Shown: positions 6,386-11,921 of the stretch, one piece after another
How positions within the stretch are numbered: position 1 is the stretch's first letter
How the letters are laid out: every line of letters begins with the position of its first letter
Source of the DNA: Gemmatimonadota bacterium
GTDB lineage: Bacteria; Gemmatimonadota; Gemmatimonadetes; Palauibacterales; Palauibacteraceae
Assembly (NCBI GenBank): GCA_029288095.1
Contig: JARFPW010000244.1
Location: 1 to 11,921 of the forward strand
Reading direction: 5' to 3'
DNA length: 11,921 nt
Position numbers and translations under genes: made by a program
The notes under the pieces: model-generated
What the model was told of the DNA's origin: nothing
Seen by the model: the letters and a program-made list of their open reading frames with translations, nothing else
Database searches by the model: none

Positions 6386-6810
6386 CGCCGGAGTTGGACG
6401 ACACCTGGGAACCGCTTCGCTCAGCGGCCTTCGCGGCCAAAGGCGCCGCGCATGCCCCTTATTCGAACTTCCGCGTAGGCGCGTCCCTCGAGACGACCGA
6501 CGGTCGACGCTACGTGGGGTGCAACATCGAGAACGCCTCCTATCCGGTGACGATGTGTGCCGAGCGCGTGGCGCTGGGATCGGCCCTGGTCGATGGAGCC
6601 GCCGAATTCCAGCGCCTTTTTCTATGCGCAGATTCTCCGGATCCGACACCACCCTGTGGAATGTGCCGGCAGGCGCTGGCGGAGTTCGCGCCGGATCTGC
6701 TCATCGTCAGTGAGGGAACATCGGGAGCACGCATGGAGTGGCTCCTATCGGATCTCCTCCCGGCGATGTTCCGCCTGCAGCCGTCGGAGCTGGACGGAGG
6801 CGCCGGATGA
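6382..6810 (+). CDS. cdd: Cytidine deaminase
   Basis: Zinc enzyme that deaminates cytidine and deoxycytidine to the uridines in pyrimidine salvage. At 142 residues it is the short, homotetrameric type. The substrate-binding segment APYSNFRVGA (25-34) and NIENASYPVTMCAERVAL (48-65) are intact. The zinc site is C59, with catalytic E61 two residues later in CAE, plus C92 and C95 in PCGMCRQ (91-97), giving the three-cysteine coordination of this class. The ATG at 6382 overlaps the alr stop as ATGA and has GGAG (6368-6371) about ten bases upstream. The frame could open at 6334, but that would place 16 arginine-rich residues inside alr and is rejected. The C-terminal dozen residues are acidic and glycine-rich and look unconserved. 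Its stop overlaps the next start in the same way, so expression should follow alr. Confidence 0.95.
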   Translation: MTPELDDTWEPLRSAAFAAKGAAHAPYSNFRVGASLETTDGRRYVGCNIENASYPVTMCAERVALGSALVDGAAEFQRLFLCADSPDPTPPCGMCRQALAEFAPDLLIVSEGTSGARMEWLLSDLLPAMFRLQPSELDGGAG

Positions 6811-8045
6811 GGCGAATCCTGTTTCTGGCTGCCGGTGCACTGGCTGTGGCATCCTGCACAGAGGACTCGCTCATCGGAGTCGACCCGACGTCTCCGCCGG
6901 GGCCGTCATCCGAAACCGTTGAAGTGTCGATCGGAGTAGGTGATCTGCCCCTGTGGAGGGACACGACGTTCGTTGGATACGCGGTGCCTTCCTCCAGCGG
7001 AATTCAGTTCGTCGCCAATGAGCCCTCGCTAGTGTCCCGCGTGCTGGGCCGGTTCTCGACTTTGCCCGACTCCATCTTCGTGGATACAGCGCGCGTCGCG
7101 GTCGAGCGTTTCGAGTCGGCTCGACTCCGCTTGATCGTTGATTCGCTGGCAGGCCCTGTGTTGCCGGACTCCGGCACAGAATTACGCGTTCACGGACTGG
7201 CTCGCGGTTTCGAGGAGCGTGAGGCGAGCTGGACGGAAGCGAGGGCGGGGGAGTCGTGGACGACCCCGGGTGGAGACCTCGCGGATCTCCTGGGCTCAGT
7301 TCGGGTTGACTCTCTGCAGGACACGCTGTTCGTGCCGATCAGCGTGGATTCCGATTCGCTCCTCTCGGACTGGCTTGCAAGCGACGGGGAGCTTGGCTAC
7401 GCCGTGTCTTCGTCGGCCGACGGATCCAACCTCACCTTCGCTGCTCTCGCTCTCGTATTCGACGTCAAGCCCGAAGGCCAGGACACTCTCATCGAGGTCA
7501 TTCGAGGTCCGCAGCCGAGCACTTTCATATTCTCGCCCGAGACGCCCCTGCCGGGTGAGGAGCTTCGACTGGGCGGGCTTCCTGCGGCACGGATCTACAT
7601 CCGCTTTGAGTTGCCGGACACGCTGGACGGCGTGCCTCTGCGCGGATCCCGCATCAACCAGGCGTCGGTGATCTTCAGGTCGCTGGGCGCCCCCCCCGAT
7701 CCGTTCGCAACCACGGATACGCTGTTTGCCAGCATATTCGAACTGCTGGCGGATCCGTTTGAGGCCGGGCCGAAAACTCCGGTGGGTCTGAACGTTGGGA
7801 GCTTTGTGGAGCTGGATCCAGAGATCCTGGCCAGCGGAGGGGAGCAGAGTTTGAACATCACGCAACTCATTCAGACGTGGGCGGGCGCGTCTGCCGACTC
7901 ATTGCCGGATCTGCAAATCGGGCTTCGCACGCTCCCTGAGGGCGGAGGTGTCGGCTACTGGGAGTTTGGGGACATGAGTGACCCCGCGACCGCGCCGCGC
8001 TTCGTCTTTCTGGTGACTCCTCCCACCGAATTCTCCGTGCCATGA
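6807..8045 (+). CDS. Outer-membrane lipoprotein with two DNRLRE-like halves
   Basis: A 412-residue exported lipoprotein of unknown role. The signal peptide MRRILFLAAGALAVASC ends in the lipobox VASC, so Cys17 should be lipidated; no Asp follows at +2, which favours the outer membrane. A Ser/Pro-rich linker (about 26-36) leads to a beta-rich body. Residues about 92-180 resemble a DNRLRE-type unit: VAVERFESARLRLIV, then ELRVHGLARGFEEREASWTE with GESWTTPGGDL, matching the family pattern of strand pairs followed by W-x-E..TW...W..GG. Residues about 237-406 look like a second, more complete unit: RIYIRFELP (262-270), INQASVIFRSL, NITQLIQTWAG (350-360), GLRTLPEGG and APRFVFLVTP. The family link is inferred by eye. 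The start at 6807 has GGAGG (6796-6800) six bases upstream and overlaps the cdd stop as ATGA; the frame upstream to 6738 is rejected because it lacks the signal peptide at its end. It is coupled to the barrel gene downstream, a likely partner. Confidence 0.85.
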   Translation: MRRILFLAAGALAVASCTEDSLIGVDPTSPPGPSSETVEVSIGVGDLPLWRDTTFVGYAVPSSSGIQFVANEPSLVSRVLGRFSTLPDSIFVDTARVAVERFESARLRLIVDSLAGPVLPDSGTELRVHGLARGFEEREASWTEARAGESWTTPGGDLADLLGSVRVDSLQDTLFVPISVDSDSLLSDWLASDGELGYAVSSSADGSNLTFAALALVFDVKPEGQDTLIEVIRGPQPSTFIFSPETPLPGEELRLGGLPAARIYIRFELPDTLDGVPLRGSRINQASVIFRSLGAPPDPFATTDTLFASIFELLADPFEAGPKTPVGLNVGSFVELDPEILASGGEQSLNITQLIQTWAGASADSLPDLQIGLRTLPEGGGVGYWEFGDMSDPATAPRFVFLVTPPTEFSVP

Positions 8046-9256
8046 GGCGTCCCGTGACTAGATCCGCACTGTTAGTCCCGCGCAGATGCGCCGTGGGCGC
8101 GTTGGTTCTGGCGTGCCTCGCGGGCGATGCCGGGCTGGCCTGGAGCCAGACGCCATTCACTGCGGTGGGCCTGGGCGCGCCCGTCGCGCCGATCGACGCC
8201 CGGGCAGCCGGGATGGGCGGCACCGGTCTCGGCCTGCTGGGCGGTGGGAGTCTGTCCGCCCGCAATCCGGCCGACATGGGGTTCTACGTCCGGCCGGTGG
8301 TGGGCATCACCTACTCCCCGGAGAGCGTCAGCATCAAGGGGCCTGGGCAAGATCTGGATACCGGCCGCAGTCGCCTCGGCGTGCTGCGCGGTGCGGTGCC
8401 ATTCAGCGACTGGACGGTGGGGGTGGCGTTTGCCTCTGAGCTCGATCAGGACTGGCAGGTCGAGTTCTCCGATACGTTGAGATCTGCTGCCGGTACGTTT
8501 CCGTTCACCGAACAGCGGGTTTCGGATGGCGGCGTGAGTTCCGTCAACTTCACCCTCACGCGGCGAGTGTCGCGCGTCAGTCTGGGTGTGGAATACGGCA
8601 TCGTTACCGGTAACCTCCGTCAGTTGTTTCTGCGGGACTTTGAGCCGGACACCGCGGATGTCGGGAATCGAATCGCTCCCTCCGCAGCCACAGCATCGTG
8701 GGCCTATGGCGGCTCGCGTTTTCGGATAGGCGCGGCGGCGGACGTCACGGATCGGATCCGTGTGTCCGCTGATGTAAGCGTGCAGGGTGACCTGACGGCC
8801 GAGCGGGATTCACTCGACGTCCTGGTGCAATCCAGCAGCTTCCAGATGCCGACCGCCTTCGAGGCTGGCGCGAGCGCCAGAGTCACGCCGCGGATCCTGG
8901 TGAGCGGTGCTGCTGGCTGGACCGGCTGGTCCGGTTCCGAGGGATCGTCGACGGCATTCGTGGCTTCTGACGTTGTGTGGTTCGGTGTGGGAGCCGAACT
9001 GACCGGGGCGCGGTTGTTGGGAGCCAACTTTCCGCTGCGTATCGGTTTGCGCCGGACGGATCTACCTTTTCACGCCCCCGGAACCACGCAGCCTACCGAA
9101 ACGGCGATCACTCTGGGCTTCGGTCTCCGTGTGGGCGCTGAGCGCGCCAAATTGGATGTGGCCTTCGAGTTCGGCTCTCGCGGAGATCTTGCCGCGTCAG
9201 GTGTGGAGGAATCCTTTCAGCGGCTGTCCCTTTCACTCGCACTGTTCCAGCGCTAG
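8042..9256 (+). CDS. Outer-membrane beta-barrel protein (FadL/PorV-like)
   Basis: A 404-residue protein probably forming an outer-membrane barrel. The N-terminus is basic and then hydrophobic (AVGALVLACLAG, 17-28), with likely signal cleavage near AWS-QTPF (35/36). Mature residues 53-79, with ARAAGMGGTGLGLLGGG followed by ARNPADM, match the opening of FadL/PorV-type barrels, whose pattern is ARALGMGGAxxA....YYNPAGL. The rest alternates short amphipathic strands and turns (for example GVAFASELDQDW, VSLGVEYGIVTG, VRVSADVSVQG-like stretches, KLDVAFEFGSRGD). The last strand, LSLSLALFQR, has a Phe near the C-terminus as expected for BAM-assembled barrels, although it is followed by Gln-Arg. Substrate and function cannot be read from sequence; fatty-acid or other hydrophobic transport, or a secretion-related scaffold role like PorV, are both possible. 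The start overlaps the lipoprotein stop (ATGA). The TAG stop shares three bases with the stop of the opposing hydrolase gene. Confidence 0.85.
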   Translation: MRRPVTRSALLVPRRCAVGALVLACLAGDAGLAWSQTPFTAVGLGAPVAPIDARAAGMGGTGLGLLGGGSLSARNPADMGFYVRPVVGITYSPESVSIKGPGQDLDTGRSRLGVLRGAVPFSDWTVGVAFASELDQDWQVEFSDTLRSAAGTFPFTEQRVSDGGVSSVNFTLTRRVSRVSLGVEYGIVTGNLRQLFLRDFEPDTADVGNRIAPSAATASWAYGGSRFRIGAAADVTDRIRVSADVSVQGDLTAERDSLDVLVQSSSFQMPTAFEAGASARVTPRILVSGAAGWTGWSGSEGSSTAFVASDVVWFGVGAELTGARLLGANFPLRIGLRRTDLPFHAPGTTQPTETAITLGFGLRVGAERAKLDVAFEFGSRGDLAASGVEESFQRLSLSLALFQR

Positions 9257-10011
9257 TGCGGCGCGACTCCCGCTTCCGGGCGTGAGTCGAGTGCCGACAG
9301 GATCTCTCGCTCCAGAAGCTCTGGATGCGTGGCCGGCCAATCGTGGCCCCTTGGCAGCCACTTGATCGAAGCCTCGGGCAATCCCGAGACTGCCGCGAAC
9401 TGACGGTACTCGGACCGGCGGTAGAGTTGGTCGTAGTGTCCGAGAACCAGTTGCACCCGGGCGGCACGCGGTCGAAACGGTTCAGCGAACGTGCGGTGGG
9501 CACAGGATACTGCGGGAAACAGCTTCGTCGGCGCTGTGACAGCCATGCCGACGTAGTTGGCTAACATCGCTATCGCCCAACGTGCGCCCCGGCGTCCTTC
9601 TACGCCCGCGAACTCACGGACCTGGAGACGCACGGCCCGCCAGACCTGGCCAAACCAGGTGAGCGGTAGCGGGATCATCGGGGACAGCCCGATTGCGTGG
9701 GTGTCGCCGAGCAACGCCAGGAGTCCGCCCAGGGAATGTCCGGCGCGCGGTGCGGCCGGGGCAAACCGGTCGGCCACTCCATCGATGCACGCGAGGTAGC
9801 CGTCGATGTCCTCGGGTAACACCCGATTCGAGCCGAACGACAGGTCCGGGCACACCACAGTCATGTGCCGAGCGAGGCGGTCGAGACCGTCCGCGTAGTG
9901 TCGCGGATGCACGCCCATCCCGGGGAGAAACAACAGGGTGTCCGAGGCCCGGCCCCTGATGTGGACCGGAAACTCGAGCCCGCCGTGGCGGTATTTCTCG
10001 GACCTGAGCAT
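9253..10011 (-). CDS. Alpha/beta hydrolase, substrate unknown
   Basis: A 252-residue cytoplasmic alpha/beta hydrolase; no signal peptide is visible. The oxyanion-loop motif LPGMG is at 29-33, the nucleophile elbow GHSLGG at 91-96 with Ser93, the acid is probably Asp194 in LGHYDQLY (190-197), and the base His223 in PRGHDWP (220-226). All three triad residues are therefore present in family order. Between them is a cap-like region (about 110-180) containing hydrophobic stretches such as IPLPLTWFGQVW. The protein is short for an esterase or lipase with a full cap, and substrate cannot be inferred. The start at 10011 is chosen because it immediately precedes the first conserved strand and has promoter-like elements just upstream; opening the frame at 10251 would overrun miaB. 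No Shine-Dalgarno sequence is visible. It converges on the barrel gene (CTAG shared by both stops) and diverges from miaB. Confidence 0.85.
   Translation of the reverse strand: MLRSEKYRHGGLEFPVHIRGRASDTLLFLPGMGVHPRHYADGLDRLARHMTVVCPDLSFGSNRVLPEDIDGYLACIDGVADRFAPAAPRAGHSLGGLLALLGDTHAIGLSPMIPLPLTWFGQVWRAVRLQVREFAGVEGRRGARWAIAMLANYVGMAVTAPTKLFPAVSCAHRTFAEPFRPRAARVQLVLGHYDQLYRRSEYRQFAAVSGLPEASIKWLPRGHDWPATHPELLEREILSALDSRPEAGVAPH
9264..9289. terminator. Imperfect hairpin after the barrel gene, possible terminator without a U-tract
   Basis: CGACTC (9264-9269) pairs with GAGTCG (9284-9289), and CGC (9271-9273) with GCG (9280-9282), with one C/T mismatch and a six-base loop TTCCGG. The nine-pair stem lies eight bases past the barrel stop codon and inside the 3' end of the convergent hydrolase gene. 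No T-run follows on either strand, so it could be a weak bidirectional terminator, an RNA-end stabiliser or chance. Confidence 0.35.
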
Positions 10012-10016
10012 GGGCC

Positions 10017-10045
10017 ATGCTACAATCCGGCCCGAACGGCGGCAA
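10017..10045 (-). promoter_or_regulatory. Probable promoter of the hydrolase gene
   Basis: Read on the minus strand: TTGCCG (10045-10040), 17 bases, then TAGCAT (10022-10017), five bases before the ATG at 10011. The spacing is ideal and the hexamers keep the core positions. The message would have almost no leader. Confidence 0.45.
10018..10026 (+). promoter_or_regulatory. Probable extended -10 promoter of miaB
   Basis: TGCTACAAT is an extended -10 element: TACAAT (10021-10026) matches consensus at five of six bases and is preceded by TG plus one base. No good -35 lies 16-18 bases upstream, which is common for extended -10 promoters. It shares two bases with the opposing hydrolase -10, so polymerase cannot occupy both at once. 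Confidence 0.55.
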
Positions 10046-10153
10046 ACGCGCGGGCCCCCCACCGGGTGGCCGAGTCCGCAGCGCACATCGTACGTTCCCG
10101 ACTGCATCAGCGATGACGGCTGGTTGAGTAGGGGGAATACCCAGGATACCGAG
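10027..10153 (+). other. Long untranslated leader of miaB
   Basis: If transcription starts near 10033, miaB has a leader of about 120 bases, long for this compact region. It holds possible competing stems: GGCCCG (10029-10034) with CGGGCC (10051-10056), and CCACC (10059-10063) with GGTGG (10065-10069) in an over-tight loop. An AGGA ribosome binding site is at 10143-10146, seven bases before the ATG. I do not recognise a known riboswitch. Confidence 0.3.
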
Positions 10154-11548
10154 ATGCCGCAACGACTCATACAACTGAACCGAAGTGGCCCGCGGGCGGA
10201 CGCGGCGGTGCAGGTCAAGCCGGTGCTTCCGGTCACGCGGCGGGCCTTCATCGAGACCTACGGGTGCCAGATGAACATCGGTGACTCCGAGATCATGGCC
10301 GCGTCACTGGTCGATCAAGGCTACGTGACGGTCGACAGTCCGGAGATGGCGGATGTTATCGTCGTGAACACCTGTGCCATTCGCGAAAACGCCGAGCGCC
10401 GCGTGATCGGCCGAATCGGCCATTTGCAGCAGTACAGGGAACACAATCCACACCTGGTGCTTGCGGTGACCGGATGCATGGCCCAGCGACTTGGCGAGGA
10501 GCTACTCGGGACCTCTTCCGGCGTGGACTTGATCGCCGGACCGGATGCCTATCGCGGGCTCGGCCGTCTCGTCGACGACATCAGATCTGGCGACCAGACC
10601 CGCGGACAGGCTCTGCTGGCGTTCGACGCAGACGAGAACTATGAGGGTCTCGCGGCGGTCAGGCGTGAGGGGGTAGCGGCATGGGTGACGGTGCAGAGGG
10701 GGTGCAATCATCGCTGCACATTCTGCATCGTGCCATATGTGCGTGGACCGGAGAAGAACAGGGATCCGCTGGCGATCGTATCGGAAGTAAGGGACGCGGT
10801 CCGAGATGGCTACACGGAGGTCTCGCTGCTGGGCCAGACCGTGAACTCGTATCGACACGGCAGCGTCGGCTTTGCAGAACTGCTGCGTAAGGTCGCCCGG
10901 GTAGACGGCATCCGCCGGGTGCGATTCACCTCGCCGCACCCCAACGACGTGGATGATTCGTTGATCGAAGTCATGGCGGAGGAGTCGACCGTTTGTGCCC
11001 AGCTCCATCTCCCGGTCCAGTCCGGGTCCGATCGGATCTTGAGGCGGATGGTCCGACGTTACACGGTTGAGAAGTTCCTCGACACCGTGAAGCGAGTCCG
11101 GGACAGCATCCCGGACGTCGCACTGAGCACGGACGTGATCGTCGGTTTCCCCGGTGAAACCGAGTCGGATTTTGCGGCGACGCTGGAGTTGATGCGACGC
11201 GTGAGATTCGACGACGCGTACATGTACAGGTACTCCCTGAGAGACGGGACTCCGGCTACGCGGCTTCCGGCGGAGGACTTCATCGACGCGGCGACGTCAG
11301 GCAGGAGACTCGAGAGCCTGATCGCGCTCCATCGACTGATCCAGCGGGAAATCCAGGAATCGGAGATCGGCGCCGTGCGCGAGGTGCTCATCGAGCGAGT
11401 CGCCCGCAGCCCCGGTGACGTCCTGGGCCGCACCGAGTCGAACAAGGTGGTGGCGTTCCCCGGCGGGCCGGATCAAATAGGCACGTACGCGAACGTGCGC
11501 CTGCTGTCTACGACGGGCGCCACGTTCCGGGGCGAGCGATCGGCGTGA
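10154..11548 (+). CDS. miaB: tRNA-2-methylthio-N6-dimethylallyladenosine synthase MiaB
   Basis: Radical SAM methylthiotransferase that adds the 2-methylthio group to N6-isopentenyladenosine at position 37 of tRNAs reading codons that begin with U, improving decoding. The 464-residue protein has all three domains. The N-terminal UPF0004 domain carries C38 in TYGCQMN, C74 in NTCAIREN and C108 in VTGCMAQR for the auxiliary iron-sulfur cluster. The radical SAM core has C184, C188 and C191 in RGCNHRCTFCIVPYVRG, then LLGQTVNSY (225-233), LPVQSGSDRILRRM (286-299) and DVIVGFPGET (327-336). A C-terminal TRAM domain follows (about 400-464). The QMN and NTCAIREN signatures favour MiaB over RimO or MtaB. 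The start at 10154 has AGGA seven bases upstream; it gives about 30 residues before the first motif, slightly longer than usual, and a GTG at 10208 is the alternative. The TGA overlaps the lapA start as GTGA. A prenyltransferase gene (miaA) should exist elsewhere. Confidence 0.96.
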   Translation: MPQRLIQLNRSGPRADAAVQVKPVLPVTRRAFIETYGCQMNIGDSEIMAASLVDQGYVTVDSPEMADVIVVNTCAIRENAERRVIGRIGHLQQYREHNPHLVLAVTGCMAQRLGEELLGTSSGVDLIAGPDAYRGLGRLVDDIRSGDQTRGQALLAFDADENYEGLAAVRREGVAAWVTVQRGCNHRCTFCIVPYVRGPEKNRDPLAIVSEVRDAVRDGYTEVSLLGQTVNSYRHGSVGFAELLRKVARVDGIRRVRFTSPHPNDVDDSLIEVMAEESTVCAQLHLPVQSGSDRILRRMVRRYTVEKFLDTVKRVRDSIPDVALSTDVIVGFPGETESDFAATLELMRRVRFDDAYMYRYSLRDGTPATRLPAEDFIDAATSGRRLESLIALHRLIQREIQESEIGAVREVLIERVARSPGDVLGRTESNKVVAFPGGPDQIGTYANVRLLSTTGATFRGERSA

Positions 11549-11826
11549 GTGGTCGACTAATCGGTGGTATCGTCCTCACACTGCTGGCGGCCGGGTTCGC
11601 CTGGCTGAACGGTGGCCAGCAGGTGACGCTGCACCTCGGGTTGTTCCGGCTCCGGTCAGTTTCGTTGCCCGCCGTGGTGTTCGCCGCCTTTCTCGCCGGA
11701 ATGCTCACCCTGATGCTGGCCAGTCTGAAAGCCGATCTCCGCAGCCGCCGGATGCTCAGGCGGTACCGTGAGGTGCTTGGCCGTGAGTCTCCAATCGATC
11801 CCGGTGGCGCCCCCGACGGAAGCTGA
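11545..11826 (+). CDS. LapA-domain (DUF1049-like) inner-membrane protein
   Basis: A 93-residue protein with the layout of lipopolysaccharide assembly protein A domain proteins: a first helix (about 5-21, LIGGIVLTLLAAGFAWL), a short polar stretch with N22 and QQVTLHLGLF (25-34), a second helix (about 40-61, SLPAVVFAAFLAGMLTLMLASL) and a basic juxtamembrane tail (KADLRSRRMLRRYREVLG). The N-x(3)-V-x(5)-F spacing between helices is typical of the family. In Escherichia coli LapA works with LapB to control LpxC turnover and so lipopolysaccharide level; whether that role applies here is unknown, since no lapB-like gene is visible. The GTG start at 11545 overlaps the miaB stop as GTGA, implying coupled translation. 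The last 14 residues are Pro/Gly-rich and probably disordered. Confidence 0.8.
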   Translation: MSGRLIGGIVLTLLAAGFAWLNGGQQVTLHLGLFRLRSVSLPAVVFAAFLAGMLTLMLASLKADLRSRRMLRRYREVLGRESPIDPGGAPDGS

Positions 11827-11843
11827 CCGCGGCGCTGCCGCGG
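11827..11843 (+). terminator. Perfect GC hairpin directly after lapA
   Basis: CCGCGGC (11827-11833), loop GCT, GCCGCGG (11837-11843): a perfect seven-pair GC stem starting on the base after the lapA stop. No T-run follows, so termination would have to be of the weak, U-less type or Rho-assisted. The same bases form a nine-base direct repeat CCGCGGCGC (11827-11835 and 11838-11846). Confidence 0.4.
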
Positions 11844-11921
11844 CGCGCCCCACGCACCCTTGTTCGGCCGGGCCCTCTGCTCACCCTCTCCGTCGCCAAC
11901 GCGGTGGGGACGGTGGGCGGC
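11827..11921 (+). other. Window end, no gene called
   Basis: These 95 bases are open in all three plus-strand frames. The frame beginning with CTG at 11823 looks most protein-like, with a hydrophobic LLTLSVANAVGTVGG near the edge, but it has no ATG, GTG or TTG start before the window ends and no ribosome binding site. It may be the N-terminal region of a membrane protein, but I cannot call it. Confidence 0.2.

Noticed and set aside
9938..10153. Longer N-terminus for MiaB from 9938
   Set aside because: It would cover the hydrolase 5' end and both promoters, and its translation is unlike any MiaB; the ATG at 10154 has a ribosome binding site.
10012..10251. Longer N-terminus for the hydrolase extending over miaB
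   Set aside because: The extension is antisense to the miaB 5' end and has no hydrolase or signal-peptide features.
11783..11921. Gene starting with GTG at 11783 in a second frame overlapping lapA
   Set aside because: The translation is Pro/Arg/Gly-rich without hydrophobic or domain pattern, and no ribosome binding site precedes it.

Overview
The window is a GC-rich, densely packed stretch of bacterial chromosome carrying mostly core genes. The organism should have two membranes: the window encodes a lipoprotein with a clear lipobox, an outer-membrane barrel of the FadL/PorV kind and a LapA-domain membrane protein. Gene content, style of the AsnRS and MiaB, and codon use fit Gemmatimonadota or a nearby lineage, but that placement is inference without a database search. 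There are no insertion sequences, CRISPR arrays, tRNA or rRNA genes, or phage genes that I can see.

Layout. (1) 1-2670, plus strand: the GTPase end of ftsY (cut by the window edge) abuts recG. The recG reading frame is interrupted by an in-frame TAG at 2377-2379; the same frame then encodes the remaining family-typical C-terminus up to 2670. (2) 2678-4349, plus: asnS behind its own promoter, then a small two-helix membrane protein with a strong ribosome binding site. (3) 4346-5221, minus: mazG, converging on the small gene with overlapping stops. (4) 5252-9256, plus: alr, cdd, a lipoprotein and an outer-membrane barrel, chained by three ATGA stop/start overlaps into one apparent operon divergent from mazG. 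(5) 9253-10011, minus: an alpha/beta hydrolase that converges on the barrel gene and diverges from miaB. (6) 10154-11826, plus: miaB and a lapA-like gene overlapping by GTGA, ending in a GC hairpin; the last 95 bases hold no gene I can call.

How the genes fit together. FtsY targets membrane proteins, RecG remodels replication forks, AsnRS and MiaB serve translation, MazG and Cdd handle nucleotides, and Alr makes D-alanine for the cell wall. The lipoprotein and barrel at the end of the alr operon are the least understood genes and probably act together at the outer membrane.

Regulatory picture. Three genes (asnS, mazG, hydrolase) have a -10-like hexamer only 5-7 bases before the start codon and no Shine-Dalgarno sequence, which suggests leaderless mRNAs. 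The two divergent gene pairs (mazG/alr and hydrolase/miaB) each have -10 elements of opposite direction that overlap. I did not find a convincing new multi-gene system. The points most worth checking are the recG stop codon, the promoter arrangement and the alr-linked envelope pair.
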